Notes: generated by a model from the sequence alone, not told the origin. DNA of 64,000 bases from Rhyzopertha dominica (GCA_025024175.1 QCXZ01000086.1:15776245-15840244); one strand, 5' to 3'. Counted from the stretch's first letter, positions 11,493 to 24,110 are shown. Program-made: numbers and translations.

Positions 11493-11519
11493 TTTCGGCT
11501 ACATGTTGGCCATCGTCAG
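11493..11519 (-). ncRNA. Hammerhead-ribozyme-like catalytic core (left arm)
   Basis: On the minus strand the sequence is CTGACGA, then TGGCCAACATGTAGCC, then GAAA. This matches the hammerhead box CUGANGA, a stem II closed by GGC/GCC with a 7-9 nt loop, and the second box GAAA, continuing GCGC. Penelope-like elements are known to carry minimal hammerhead motifs in their terminal repeats. A clear stem III partner was not found upstream, so activity as a monomer is doubtful. Confidence 0.55.
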
Positions 11520-11696
11520 TACAAAAATTATTTATAAAAGGAAACTAACAGTTTGACAAAGTCAAAAATCAGAAACAAGCACAAACTTGACTACAAACTG
11601 AAATGCAACCCACAGGCCAGTTTCTAGTCAAGTTTGCTTGTTTCTGATTATTGACTTTGTCAAACTGTTAGTTTCTTTTTATAAATAATTTTTGTA

Positions 11697-11724
11697 CTGA
11701 CGATGGCTAACATGTAGACAAAAG
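11697..11724 (+). ncRNA. Degenerate hammerhead-like core (right arm)
   Basis: The plus strand reads CTGACGA, TGGCTAACATGTAGAC, then AAAAGCAC. It is the mirror copy of the left-arm core. The GAAA box has lost its G and stem II is weakened, so this copy should be inactive. Confidence 0.45.
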
Positions 11725-11782
11725 CACTTTGCATTTGTAAAAATAAAGTGGAAGTTCACTTTAAGAATTATTTTCTTTAGAA

Positions 11783-12939
11783 GAATTAATTAATAACTCC
11801 ACTTAGAGCAGATGGATCAGTTTTCATTTTTTTTCTATTGAATTAGAATAAAAATATGAACAATAAATTTCTCGAGTAGTTATTACCGAAGTATCCCTTA
11901 AATAATTGGAAACTTAATAATAATGTTACACAGTAATATAACCAACGTTATTTTCCGATGACCAAAGGTAAGTTGTTATTGCCAGATATTTCACTTCCTT
12001 CCAAAGTAATTTTAAGGTTTTATCCGATTCTGCATATAAATCCGGTAAAATACTGTTCGACAGCTTTTTCGACTGGGAGGTGTATAGGTATTGTGGCAGT
12101 ATTCCAGAAATACTTTGTTTTCTACTATAGATAGAGGTTAAAAGTCACTAACTGTGATGTACTTGGTGATCCACAATTGAAAACACCATCAGTTTACCAT
12201 ACTCAACTTTATTATTTAAGTATAGCATGGTCAGCTTCTTTACATGAAGTTTTAGTAAGTACTGTCATAGCAGGAGCAAGTACTGCACGCACATGCGCTA
12301 CGTATGTACCACTATTATACACTACACTAACAATTAACTTTACGGGCTTTGCATCGATTTCTTTAATTCTTGAAGCTGGTAATTCATTTTTAGGAGCCCC
12401 GTACAGTGTCATTTATTATAAACTACGACTTGAGGAACCAGCTTCTGTAACAGATTGGTTTTGTTGATACTTCAAGATGCAAGAAAAATGAATGAGTATG
12501 ATATGAGATATATTATCAGATACAGGCGTAGCATTGGAATAACGTACTTCAGTTTGTTGTACACTTGATGCACATAATGTTTGTATGATTTGTCCAATAC
12601 TCGGCCATTTAAGAGAAGTGTGTGTGATAGGTTATGTCAAGTCCTATAACTGGACACGACGCTGGGTTGCCACACCTCNAGCGAATGCATTATAGACTTA
12701 ATTTTTTCGTGATGTATAGAGAAAACGTCACATAAATACTCTCAATTAATTTCTCTTGAATCGTAACTTTTGCCAATAGTCGGCCCCTACAAACTTAAGT
12801 TCAACCACTGGAAGCCCACTGCTCGGCCTAAGAGTTAAACGCAATAAAAACAAGCAAGTATATGACTATACTTATAATCTTAAAACTGAAGAACGCTTAA
12901 CAAAAAACATAAACTCTGTCTATAAAAATTTAGAAAAAA
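11783..12939. other. No recognisable gene
   Basis: A 96-codon plus-strand frame (12177-12467) and its antisense shadow have no motif I know. One N lies at about 12680. The right edge probably includes the 3' flank of the pogo element that follows, but I could not locate its terminal repeat. Confidence 0.35.
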
Positions 12940-14950
12940 AAGTTACACACAGATCGGACAAATAAATTTCAAATCAGCAACTTCACTGTAGGCCACATTT
13001 TGAAAAGATGTGCATTGTAAGTGGTACCATTTTTCGCAAACATCACACCCAACATTACGTAACCCTTCTTCCTCAACATCACTGTTTACTTCTTCCTTAC
13101 ACTGCGAGCACTTTATGACTTTATGATTTAGCTCTTTCAATTGTTTTTGGTGTAGTTTTTGTTTTTTTCTTTTCCAGTGCACGCCTTTGCCTAATTTCTT
13201 TCCTTTTTTGCTTCTCACTTTCGGCTTTTTCTTTTTCCTGGGCTTTTCTTTTCAGATACTGCCTAAGGGAATCGGAAGAAATCGCGGTGGCTTGTCTTTC
13301 CTTTTCACGTTTCTGTGAAGTTGCACATTTTCTAAAAATGTTTATCTTGGATGATGATTGACTGCCTCGACTTTGTTGATAAATAAATCGCTAGATATGT
13401 TTTGATCGGCACTTTGGGTGTGGTCAGTTTCATATGGAGTGTATTCATTGTTTTTTATCGTATCGTTTTTTGTACGATGAATGTCACAAATATCCACATT
13501 CTCGTGGACCTTATCAGGTTTCTTTTTTTCTGCAGCAGAATGCATTAAAAATGCGGCATCCAACACTAACATGCCATTAATGGAAACTTCTTGTATATTA
13601 CTATCGATTCGATAATTTGGAGATCGATCCCTGATCATCATTAGCGCCCCATCTTCCTGAACTTCGTACGTAGCTTCAGGGATATCGTAAACTGTTTCTT
13701 GTCGCATCACCTGTAATTCTGATATAATGTCTGTAACTTTGGCAATATTTTTATCTTCTAGTTGTTTTAAGGCACTTAGTACATCTACAATTATTTTAAG
13801 ATGCAAATTTGGTAATCCATTAATGACATTATGCTCCGCTTCTTCAAGGTGTTCTAGACTATTTTGCACCCACTTGGTTAATCAACGGCTTTGAAATCGA
13901 ATGGGTAGGGAACACATGGGCGAAAACCATTAACGATTGGCAATTTCTAATGGTGCATTAGAGAAAACTTCCTGCAACAATGGACACTCACATCGGCTGG
14001 CTGCAATATATGTGTTGTGTTTGGTGGTAACGCATATAATATTATTTCACGGTTCTGACAAAATTGACTTAATCGTATGTTAAGTGAGGTTTGTGTCCGT
14101 CTATCAAAAGAAGAACAGGTCTTATCACTTTTTTCTCGTCGAGCCACTTATCTAACCATTGGTTATGTATTCAAAAAATACGTCTCCTCGCATCCAGCCC
14201 GTCTCGGATATTCCAATAAACCATTTAGGAGGTATACTGGCTGTTACTACTGTCGGGATTCTGGTATATGGAAAAACAACCATAGGATCTAATGTTTTTC
14301 CAGTGGCCGAAAATATCAGTAGTACTGTCACGATCTCTTTTTCGTTATCTATTTTTACGTCATATAAGTTTCTCCAGCCTCGAGGTGCAAGAAAATTTCC
14401 AGTTTTTGGGCACATCGAGAAACTGGTCTCGTCGCCATATATATTCTCGACGGCTCCTCTAAAATGCTGCTTGCCCTATTACTTCTTAGATATTCTTCTA
14501 ATTCTCGAAACCATTTTTGAATGTATTCCTTCGTGACCACGGCACGCGATTTTATAAGACTTTCGGGGTCAGAAGACTTAGTTCCTTGTGTCGCTTCATA
14601 AAACTTCTGTACCATTTGCCATCCGTTTGATTGTGTTTGAAATAAGGGACAGTTCGCTTTTTTGTAATAATGGTTTTAAGGGCGTTTAAGAGATATGCCT
14701 TTTTCTGCGGAAACCCACAAGTTGCAAGCTGCATTAACCACTGAACAAGCTGGTTTTCCTCCTCTGTCGATAATGCAGTCGGGGGCACCATTTTGCGCGG
14801 CCCTTCTATTATTCGCCCATGTAACCTATCTTGCAAAGTAGCACGAGGAATTTCAAATTTTTTGCTTTTTTCAACGATTTCTCAGAGTACTGATGTACCA
14901 GACGTTTCTTAATCTTTCTGCATTCGCATTTTTTCTTGTTTTAACTATTT
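12940..14950 (-). pseudogene. pogo-family (Tc1/mariner) transposase with C-terminal PHD finger
   Basis: Pogo-like transposases join CENP-B-type helix-turn-helix domains to a DDE core. From the N-terminus: FEIPRATLQDRLHGRI (about 14820-14870, first HTH), LSTEEENQLVQWLMQ (about 14750, start of the second HTH), then MCPKTGNFLAPRGW (14415-14375, after the first catalytic Asp). The region of the second Asp (about 14090-14120) is disturbed, and LPPNTTHILQPADV (about 14005-14040) is the conserved pogo motif before the last acidic residue. A basic stretch (13140-13218) precedes a Cys4-His-Cys3 zinc finger: CSQC, CDVC, H, C, CPIC at 12943-13115. Frame breaks occur in at least five places. PHD-like ends occur in several insect pogo-like proteins. 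The transposase cannot be functional as assembled. Confidence 0.82.
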
Positions 14951-14989
14951 TGCTCTATTTTCAAATCTGAAATAAAATTGCATGCTCAA

Positions 14990-15169
14990 TCTACCTTTCG
15001 ACCTACCCACATTTGCGCATGATGTGTCCTTAATACCTAACTTATACTGTAAAATAAGTAGCTGTCCAGTACGCGGCCGTGAGTCGCAGCGTAATTTGCA
15101 CTTAACAGTTTTATCACTTTCTTTACTGAAATATTCCCAAGTAAAGGACCCCTTAGCCCCTAGAGCCAT
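14990..15169 (-). pseudogene. Possible BED-finger N-terminus of a hAT transposase
   Basis: The 5' part of a 74-codon frame reads SFTWEYFSKESDKTVKCKL, resembling the start of a BED zinc finger (aromatic residues, then the first Cys pair). The expected CX2C is CX3C and no HX3-5H pair follows, so the finger is broken. About 425 bp upstream lies a hAT-like terminus (15594-15605), which fits the 5' end of a hAT gene. The rest of the transposase is not adjacent; pogo sequence follows instead. Confidence 0.42.
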
Positions 15170-15540
15170 TTCAGTAAAAATAAAATAAGTCGACTAATAC
15201 GACATTATTTTTAACAAAATATTTATGTAAACAGCAAGTGCTGAATGAGGCTGATAAAACTTTATATCCTAGGCTGAATGCGCGGGAAAGCAACATTCAC
15301 ATATAGGATTACAGGAATCTGTTGGAATGCAGCTCAGGAATGTAGCCTACTGTATCCTACTGCGGCATCTTTTGCTGCATTACACTATTCTATATCAAAT
15401 ACTAAAATATAGATATCTTATCAACAGCGCAATGTATGTGTTGATATCTATCGCTAGAGGGCGCAAATCGAGAACACGTAAACGCCATCGCCGCATTCTG
15501 TATAGCATATGCTCAAGGAATTATGCGTTATTCGAATTAT

Positions 15541-15605
15541 AATTCGATTATGGATATCATATCGAAAATCCGATTATGGAAATCATCCGATTATGCCCAT
15601 CTCTA
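15541..15605 (-). repeat. Putative hAT terminus with ATAATCGG repeats
   Basis: Read on the minus strand the end is TAGAGATGGGCATAATCGG, followed by three spaced copies of CATAATCG. TAGAGATGGGYA-type starts are found at hAT ends, and a very similar end occurs at 45340-45357 in front of another BED-hAT. No matching left terminus or 8-bp duplication was found. Confidence 0.5.
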
Positions 15606-15740
15606 GTTTTCATTCCGTTCAGCTCTTCGATGGCATAATATATAGCTAGATATGGTTCAGCTTGTAGGCACGTTGTTTGAATGCAAAATAAAATTAATAA
15701 TTAAAATTTCGATGTTGGTACATGGTAAATGAACCAATCC

Positions 15741-15790
15741 GACTAGATACTCCAGCTTTCGGAGTTGTTTCACCCCTTTAGGTGTTAAAG
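15741..15790 (-). ncRNA. Decayed hammerhead-like motif (weak)
   Basis: The minus strand has ACACCTAAAGGGGTGAAAC, which can fold as a CACC/GGTG stem II followed by a GAAAC box, but the first box reads CTTTAA instead of CUGANGA. It resembles ribozyme-bearing Penelope ends seen elsewhere in this window. It could equally be a chance hairpin. Confidence 0.2.
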
Positions 15791-15799
15791 GCTATTATT

Positions 15800-18668
15800 A
15801 TATTATATAACGTGTTCATATAATATTCATACAACCATTATAGTTACGGACTATATGACATATAACTGGGGGCAACACAGGAGGATTATTAAGTCACAAA
15901 ATAATTATACAAGGATATCACTAAATTATATGATAATCTGAAGTAGTGAAACATCTTCAAAAGCTCGACAGAAATGAAATGTTTGTATTAGGTATTTATT
16001 GTGACCTAGAGCCCAATTGTACTTTTCCACATAACATTTTCAACAGTATACAATAATGAATTAAGTATTTTATGATTAACAAGATACAAAAATGTCTACA
16101 TAACTGTATCTATGTAAGATACATCACGCTTGTTACACGTACTCTTATGTTTGTTATTCATTAGCTTTGAATATATATATTCTGTATTCAAAGTTATTAC
16201 CGATAATACGAGTGAGTGGAAGCTTTCTGGTATCGTCTTTTACATAAATAACATACCTTAACCATATTCACACTTGTCCAGTAAGCAGATTTTGTAGAAA
16301 ATGATAAAGCTACTTATAACCGTGTAATGCCAAAACAGGTGACTGAACCGCCAAAACTGACACCGTTTGAATCGCAACCAATTACAGCACCGAACCCCGA
16401 TAGAACCTTCATATTATTGTCAAACAAAACGAACCGCCTAGTCTACTTGATTTAAGTCTTTGGTTCAGCTAGTTTGGTCCTTAACAAGGTTGCCAATACG
16501 CGTGTAATTACGTAAAATGCATTTTACAGGAAACTGGTAGCAAAAAATATGTGTGTAAATGTGCGCAATTCAAGGATAGAACCAAAAACCAAACGTCTTA
16601 TTAAAAGGCACTAATTTCTGTATTTCTTTTTTGTAAGAAGACTGAACTTCTTGATCTTTTAACACCCTTGCATCATTGTTTAAGAATTCTTATTCTTAAA
16701 CAATGCTTGCATGGTGCCGCAAGGCAAAGTATAAAAATTCCTGGAGTCTCCAGCCTGGAGGTATTCTTTACTTTGAACCTACACAAGATATGCTCATTGC
16801 AAAGATGTGAAAACACCAAAAATGTTAGTATGGGTAGGAATATTAAGTGTTATTATTTTCATTCGCACGAAGTCCGTTTTTTGTAGGTGGGCTCAAAGTG
16901 GAGGATACCTCAGTATTTTGTAAAAATTAAAATTGAGCAAATTCTATGTACTTAATGAATGCGTTCTTTCTTATTTGGTTTTTGTGTGTTAAGTTACTTG
17001 TAAATGTAAACATTTGTTCATCTAAGGAGTATTTCCCTAGTGATGAAGTCTAGTTGGCAACCCTGCTCGTTGGTATTGTCACTGTCAACATGTCATGTGT
17101 CATTTCACTACGACGTTGACGACTGATGGCCGACTGTGCGGCTGTTCGAGTGGTGTAGACAATTGTGGAGTACCGCAATAAGAATGATTTGTACTTGCCG
17201 AGTTGCCGACTGGAGTTCGCGTGTGTGGTAATTTGTGGTTACATGTTTCTGTAATACAGTATTACATCAATGTTTTTTTACAGATTACTGGTTTTCCTCA
17301 TAAATTCCGTCTATCTATTTCAAGAGAAAACATGGGAAAGCTTAAAAAAGAACCATTTTGCTCGTTACAGTTATGATTGGCATCAACTGGAGAATAGGCA
17401 GTTCAAATTGTGATGTTCCTTCATTTAAGCCCTAAGAGGTAAAGTAGGTCTTTCTTGCTTTCATCCTTTTTTACATACATATAATGTAGAGGTTAAAACC
17501 TTACCGTCGTTTTAAGTAACAAAAAGGTTACACACATTGTACCAATATGGACTAGTATGAACAAGTACTGTCTGGGCCTATTACCTGTACAGGCTCGCAT
17601 ACTTATCAAGCAATGACAAGCTTTTGGTGTAGATTCCATGTATAACAGACATTAGCAATTTTTAAGCAGTGGTAGTGGTGTGTTCAACAGGGAAACCTGT
17701 ATTTCGGGAGCAAAAAACATTTATTTTAACGATATGTGATGATGCTTACCTCATCAATGAAAGATCAACATATTTTTCAATTATTTGAATGTTACAAAAC
17801 AAATACAGTTTTCCATAATGTGTTCTGCCCATTACAAAACTGTAAAATCCTCTTAAAAACCACAGGTCACTAACTTCCGGTCATTGTTGATGTTATTAAC
17901 GAGGGTACAGTGATGGTTCCTAGTAATACGGTTGCGCTTACTACAGGTTAACGGAATACACATTTGGATCTTTATAACCTGCAACAGAATTTGCCTTTAC
18001 TTTATTTAATGANTAAAANTTGCAAGGAAATGGGCATCTACGTACACTTTAAAGCTCCATATCAAGTGTAGGTAGCTATCTACTGAGCAAAAAACATCTA
18101 TAATGCACTAAACATTTTTCACTTGTATTAAAAAATGCCTCATAGATGTCAAGAAAACAGCTCAACGTCCTATTGAAAAACGTGACTTGTAACTTAGTAA
18201 CATTGTATAACAAACATCGCACTGACATTTTCAATTAACGTTTATTTTTTGTTCAGTGACATTTAATTAAAACAATGTATTTCAGCACGTGGTTTTTTCG
18301 TTTGCATATAAACAGTGATTAGCTGTTTCTGCATTAACATACTATTTGTGTTTAGAATAATTTCTGGTTATATAAATAGTTTCATGGAGACAAGAGGATT
18401 ACATGTCATTAATTTCATTTTATTTTTGTAATAACTCAGAAGAAAGTGCAAAAAATAAACATATTTTTTAAGATAAGGTTAACATTTAGTTTTTTTTTCT
18501 TAATAAAACACAATTTTATGTATTATTTTATACTCTACAATTTTTGTTAAAAACTTTTGTCCTAAATCTTATCTGTAACTTAGAAAAACACTTTATTTAA
18601 ATATTTACACCCTTTCTCGAGGGTTGAAACGAAAAATTGTTTTGTTGTACACCTTAAACTAACTTATA
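15800..18668. other. No gene recognised; one perfect 14-bp-arm hairpin
   Basis: The region is AT-rich with only short frames. 16674-16705 is a palindrome (CATTGTTTAAGAAT, 4-nt loop, exact reverse complement). 17040-17240 is a locally GC-richer block without a long frame, which could be a promoter or untranslated exon of an unseen host gene; nothing in the sequence proves it. Confidence 0.35.
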
Positions 18669-19017
18669 CAGGGTGAGTCAGTTATGGTGTATTTCTGTAT
18701 TTTTTATGATGCAACCCAAAATACTACCTTCAGCATTCACTAGATTTGTAGTTTTTAAAATTTTTTAAAAGAAATTCACAACTGCATTGTTGACAATCTC
18801 ATCTTGCCAGTTTTGACAATGGTGAAATGGGTGAAATTTAATTAAATTTAAAAAAAATGAGTTAACTTCATTATTGAATGAGTTAGAACTGAATATGAGC
18901 CAATGTATGTGGTTTCATCAAAATGGGCCCTACCTCATTTTTATTATAAAATCATCAGCATGGCAACTTTAAAGACAAATAGANAGAACAAGGTTCTAAT
19001 AACCCTTGGCCACCCTG
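18669..19017. mobile_element. Possible short MITE with CAGGGTG ends
   Basis: The left end reads CAGGGTGAGTCAGTTATGG after a TA. The right end, read inward, is CAGGGTGGCCAAGGG. Insect Tc1/mariner-type and piggyBac-type MITEs often start CAGGGTG. The right flank is AA rather than TA, and the inverted match is short, so the call is tentative. No coding capacity. Confidence 0.35.
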
Positions 19018-19259
19018 AATCCTAATTTAAAAGCCGTTAATTTTTTTCCTTTGGGGCATATTGAAAGGAGAGCCTATCAAACTTCAAACTTCAGTACTTA
19101 TTCTTACAGATGAAGAACTTATTAGAGAACAAATTTAGGAAGAAAAGGAGAAGACTTCATGCTGAATACTCCGAAAATTTTATTTAAAGTGTCTATTATT
19201 TTTATTAACATAGATCATGAGCACAACATTAATAACAACTATATAAAAAATAACTGCAC

Positions 19260-19960
19260 AAGAAATTTTGTGCAATAAGATTTATTCACACGAAAAAATT
19301 ATGTTTTCCCGACTATCATTTACCAGAACAAAGTTTTAGTTTTCGATGGTTTTAAAACGTAAACTATTTATTGCGCTATGAACATCTTCAGTTGACTTAC
19401 ATAGAGGTGGAGACTTCTTTCTTCTGGCATTGTAAATGTTGCGTTTAATTTTTTTTAGATTTTTAGATTCTTCAAGACGTCGTGAAGTACCTTGAAATCA
19501 TAACATATGTTAGATGGTACAGTAACGTCAAATGAGACTCAAAATAAATAGAATAGTTTCCAAATTATAAATCAATTTTCCAAGCTTTATTGAAAAGTTG
19601 TGTTTTCTTTTAAAATTAACACACATAAGTATTAATTTGTAGGTATCTAATAAAAATAATTGACTAGTTAATATAAAAATTATTACATATTATTATTTTC
19701 TATTAGGCATCCCTTGGAAGGTCGAGTTGAAATTTCTTCTGTAGCTTTCCGTTTTGCTGCCACACTTATNATTTGTCTTTGGATCTTCAACATCAGGTTC
19801 ATGATTATGATTAAGTTGACTACATCTTATAGTTCTATTACTGCCTTCCCTCAGGGTGCTCAATTTTGCGTTGCACTTTGTGGAGTCACAAGACCACTTT
19901 GCTCCGCCTGATTTCAAACTATCTTTCTTAAACAACTTAAAATTATTGAAAACAAGCAAA
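19260..19960 (-). pseudogene. FLYWCH zinc-finger protein remnant, probably MULE-transposon associated
   Basis: The first exon-like block (19959-19693) has the FLYWCH layout: LFKKDSLKSGG, WSCDSTKC, CNAKLST, then the closing HNHEP. After about 190 bp, a 3' splice-like TTTCAAG precedes GTSRRLEESK and KRNIYNARRKKSPP...CKSTEDVH (19495-19350), which resembles the segment following FLYWCH fingers in insect MULE-type proteins. The frame then meets TAA, but continues as NFVLVNDSRENIIFSC, suggesting a premature stop in a once longer protein. A FLYWCH host gene is possible. One N lies inside exon 1, and the transposase core is absent. Confidence 0.6.
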
Positions 19961-22900
19961 ATGTTGCCTTATTCACTTTATATTTCTTTTAAAGACATGT
20001 TGAAGGCAGGTATGTGTAACAACAACTGAATGCAAATTTGGAACATTAAAATTAAAAGTATGTTGCCAATAGGGGTTGGGGGTGTGGTTGGATTATGTGC
20101 TATGGCAGACGGAAAACCCCTCCATAATCCGGTGGATAAATTTACCTTATCTAATTATGGGCCAGTTTGACTATCGGAGAAATATATCATATTTTGTCGT
20201 TACCTTTTTGACCATCAGAGAAATTTACAAACTCCGAGTGATAGAATAAATATCTTTTATAGTAGTACCTTTCAAAGTTAATTGTTTGGTGCAACTGTTG
20301 TGAGTAACCTTATATACAAAGTATCAAATGCATTTTTATAGCTTTTAGTTTGCTAATCTACCTTAAAATAGTACACAAATATGATTTTGATACCTGATAT
20401 TGACAGTTTCGGTGACTTGATATTTGTTGTTCTATACAGCCATCTTTAAGATACCTACTGTTAGTTATAATAATTTGAAAAATACAAATACTGTATGAGA
20501 TAAATGGATCAAATGGAAAATTAAATTATGTATTTAGTAATGACTAAAATATCATTTATATATCAATTTCTAAAAAGGCCCTGAAAATTGTTTATAGTGA
20601 AGAAAATACACAACTATTCTAAGAGTAAAGGTGAAAAATTAGTGATAATATTTTTATTTGATAAAAACAGATATATGTTCAAAATTTCAGCGATTTCGCT
20701 CTAATGGCTTCCAAGAGCATCTAAAAGGTCACTCACCATAAATGACTCGTATACACAGTGAAAAATTGCTTATTTTTAATTTCTGAAATATTTTTCTCTT
20801 GTATTAATTACATATATGCAAAAAAATGCTGCAGTATGCTTTTGTTTTAATAATTGTTATACTGCTCAATAGGTATTCAGCGTTATGGTATCATATTTAA
20901 AAACAAACAAAAGAGAACTGCAGGTTTGCTGTATACAAGTAGCATTGTGAGGATAAGAGGTGTTGTTTGAGATTATAATTGTTGTTTCGTTTGTTTCAGA
21001 TGCTGTGCTTATGTGATGCTGACTACTCCATCGTGGGTTTCTCTGCTAGTGGAGATATTTGCTCTCGTCCATTAGCAGTCCTCTTTGTGATATATTTAGA
21101 CTTGTTCAGTTTCTTTTTTATTAATTGATGTATTCTTCAGAAACCTTCAAATTGCAATGAGCAGTTCTTCTCATTGTTATAAGTGCTTAAGCAGATTTAA
21201 GAAGATTTCCAGGAATTAATTTTTGCCTAATTTTAAGGTTTCACATCAAGATCTGTTCGTTCATTTCCTTGAAATAAAACTAGGAATTGTTAGATATCAA
21301 TGTTGCAACAATGGTTTCTACTTTTTTTTGTATTGGCATCAGATTTGGAGGTCGAAGTTTTTCAAAAATCATCATTTGGCTGATTATGTGTGTGAATTCT
21401 AATATATAGTGTTTATCATGAAATGTGATGCATTCTATAAAAGATATGCTTGTTCTGTTACACTAATTGAAAATGCAGGTCTGAAAGAATTGCTAATGAT
21501 CGTATTGGAACTCATACACTTGTAACAGTAAACACTGAATCTAAACACAAATAGAGATCTTTTCATGCCCTTTTCATTGAGCTATATTTCTCCATTGCAA
21601 GTTTCTGATGATTCCAGAGACATATCACTGTCACTGTCAAAACTCCGTTAACATTCTATCAATCCAATATGTTCCAAGGTCATAACATGACCTTAGGCAA
21701 CCACACGAATGTGTGGTCTTGTTAGTCTGGTTGCGTAATCCGAGGGGTTGCTGTGGCCACATCATAACAGTATTGTGAAAGTATCTTATAATAGGTCAAC
21801 ATTATTTGTACCGCCTTACACCATTTTAGTGATGAATTTTTATTAAAAGTATTTATTTGTAATGGCTTGCATTGTGATGCAAAATTTCATACCAATTATG
21901 AGACTATATTAGGCTGGAAACATTCGTACATTTTACGCTTGATTATTCTAAGAACTATTTTGTTTTGAACAATTTATGGGTGGAAGCATTACCATTATGC
22001 AAAACAATTTTGCATCTGGACTGAGTATAACTTTTTCTGGATAGGGGCTGGTTAGAAACACCCATTGATGAATGTTTTCAGCGTTGATAATATGTAATGT
22101 GGTTTTATTTCTTACACTCCTTTAGATGTATTACAATTTACAATGTAGTTTTACTATTCAACATGATGCTCTTTTTGCATTTTAGAAGTATGTAAAAAAG
22201 CAGCACTCATTCTATTCATCTTTCTTTGTAATGAAGATCATAGAATTACGTCAGCTGTAACAGAAATATATAAGCAGAGGCATATTTTTCGAAAAGGTGG
22301 ATTAAATATAGCTAAGCGATTAATTAAAAACATTTATTGTTATAAGTACGGGTCGTGTAGACTGATTTTAAATCTAAAAGATCTTCTTTTATTTCTTTCT
22401 GGAGATTCTAGCTTCCCTGCAATTTACTGGAAATTAAAATCATACTCATCATTCATCAACCAGAATGGTAATCTCTGCTAATTTTCGTGTAAAATTCTTT
22501 CACACTATTGTGTATATATTTTCAAACCTTGTGCTATATAAAATCTGTTGGAAGACATCAATGTACCTTCTCCTTTGTCATTAGTAGAATACGGTAAATT
22601 TCTAAATAAGGTAAATGTAGCAATCACTGACACTAAAGAATGGTACAACTTTGTAGAGAAGGAACAAGAGACCTANTCAGTAAATGCCCTTAAGTTTAGA
22701 ATATTTTGTTTTCCCATTAGATATCCTATCTTGAAAAGGCCTTATTAGCAGCTAAAGAAGCTGNTAATAATTATAGTGACTTATATGTATATTTTTTTAA
22801 TTTCTGCATCTGCACCAGTAAATAACTTGTAGTTGATATCTAGGGTCCCCNTATTTGAGGCTGGCATTTTTGACAAGTGTTTAACTTTTACTTGAATAAT

Positions 22901-24108
22901 TTCAGATATGATAACCACAAAAATGAATTATAATAAAAATTAAAAAAATGCTTTAAATACAAAATAGTTAGAAAATTCTGTTTTTCAACATAACAATTTT
23001 AACAACTAAGTACCTAAGTGATTGTTTATGTAATAAACTATTTTTTGTTTAGGTACTGTCAACTAGTCCGAGATTGGACAAATTTTGCATTTGATTGTAT
23101 ATAACTTATTAAAAGTCTAAACCTACATTTATAGCATAAGCAATATTATAACATCATAGTTTTGGGGAGGTTTTGACATTATTAGGATTTTTAAAATGTT
23201 AACTATTATCTCTATATTTTTTTGGTGTCCAAACTCGGCACGCAAACCGGGGTGAGTTTGCAGACCCCTTAAAATTACACAGGACACAATTCCAACCCAA
23301 CCATACATTGAGATTGAACACAATTTATGTCTTTAAAAAGGTTCTCTTAATGGGTATTGTAAATATACATAATAATATAGGGATTATTTTAGGAGTTTAA
23401 CTTTATTTTATGAAATAATGAAACAGAAATTAATTTCTAACAAAAGTAAACAGTGAACATAAACAAATTATTAAGAAAGTAACGAACATTAAATATACTA
23501 ATAAACTTTCTTTCTGTATTGGAATCCCCGCCTCCTTGAATCTATTGGCGGGGCTAAAACAAATAATTTGAATTGCTTTTACCTAGGATAAAAAAATATT
23601 ATTTTTGCACTGTTTGGTCTCAAGAAATTTACTTTTAAAATGTCATTTTGTTTTTCTAAAATTTTGACAACAAATATTACGTTTTATTTTTCCAGTCGTA
23701 CGTATATAGTCGTAGGCTAAATCTAAAGGTTGTATCAAAAGTGTGCTTTTAGCGGGCAGGAGAACAAAATCAATGTTATTATTTTACAATCACTTACAAC
23801 ATGTAGTGATATATGCGACGATAAGCTATCACAAATTATGACTTTCCCCCCACTTTATTTTTAATTGTTGGGAGTAACAGTAAAACGAACCAGTCCTCAA
23901 AAATGCGTCGGTCGAACCAGCCACTTTTGCCCCGTTGTAGCTAGCACCCCGTGGGCCATTTTGTGTCCCGGTATCCCACAAATACCTACTCGGCCTTATA
24001 ACAAATATAGGTGAACACAACAATTGCTTTGATGTATACTTGCCATCTATCGATTGTTGAATTATTTCAAACGCGTGGGAGTGTGTATTTTCAACACATT
24101 CTGTAAGG
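19961..24108. other. No gene recognised; a few possible exons
   Basis: About 4.1 kb of AT-rich DNA with isolated Ns and no long frame or terminal repeats. A CAG acceptor at about 20999 precedes a 42-codon frame, and 22548-22790 has two exon-like blocks listed separately. This is compatible with intron or intergenic DNA of the host. Confidence 0.35.
22548..22798 (+). other. Possible pair of coding exons of an unidentified gene
   Basis: A 5' block (22548-22674) encodes a non-repetitive stretch beginning EDINVPSPLSLVEYGKFLN and ending near EKEQET. After a TTTTCCCATTAG acceptor at about 22719, a second block reads ISYLEKALLAAKEA, N, NNYSDLY. Composition looks coding rather than random. Against this, an N sits in each block, no donor site is clear, and I recognise no family. 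It may be a decayed or host exon. Confidence 0.25.
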
Positions 24109-24110
24109 TA

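Larger units (their letters stand above)
11434..11782. repeat. 349-bp imperfect palindrome with hammerhead-like arms
   Basis: The left arm from 11434 (TTCTAAAGAAAATAATTC...) is matched in reverse by the right arm ending at 11782. Pairing continues through AGTGAACTTCCACTTTA and the CAGAAACAAGCA blocks to a centre at about 11602-11620, leaving a loop of roughly 18 bases. Arms are about 165 bp with a few mismatches. Each arm contains a CTGACGA motif typical of hammerhead cores (see 11493 and 11697). It is best read as two copies of one ribozyme-bearing retroelement end in head-to-head orientation, or as a fold-back element derived from one. No target duplication is evident. Confidence 0.85.

Noticed and set aside
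21700..21715. CCACACGAATGTGTGG hairpin as regulatory site
   Set aside because: A six-pair hairpin is expected by chance in 64 kb, and nothing nearby supports a function.
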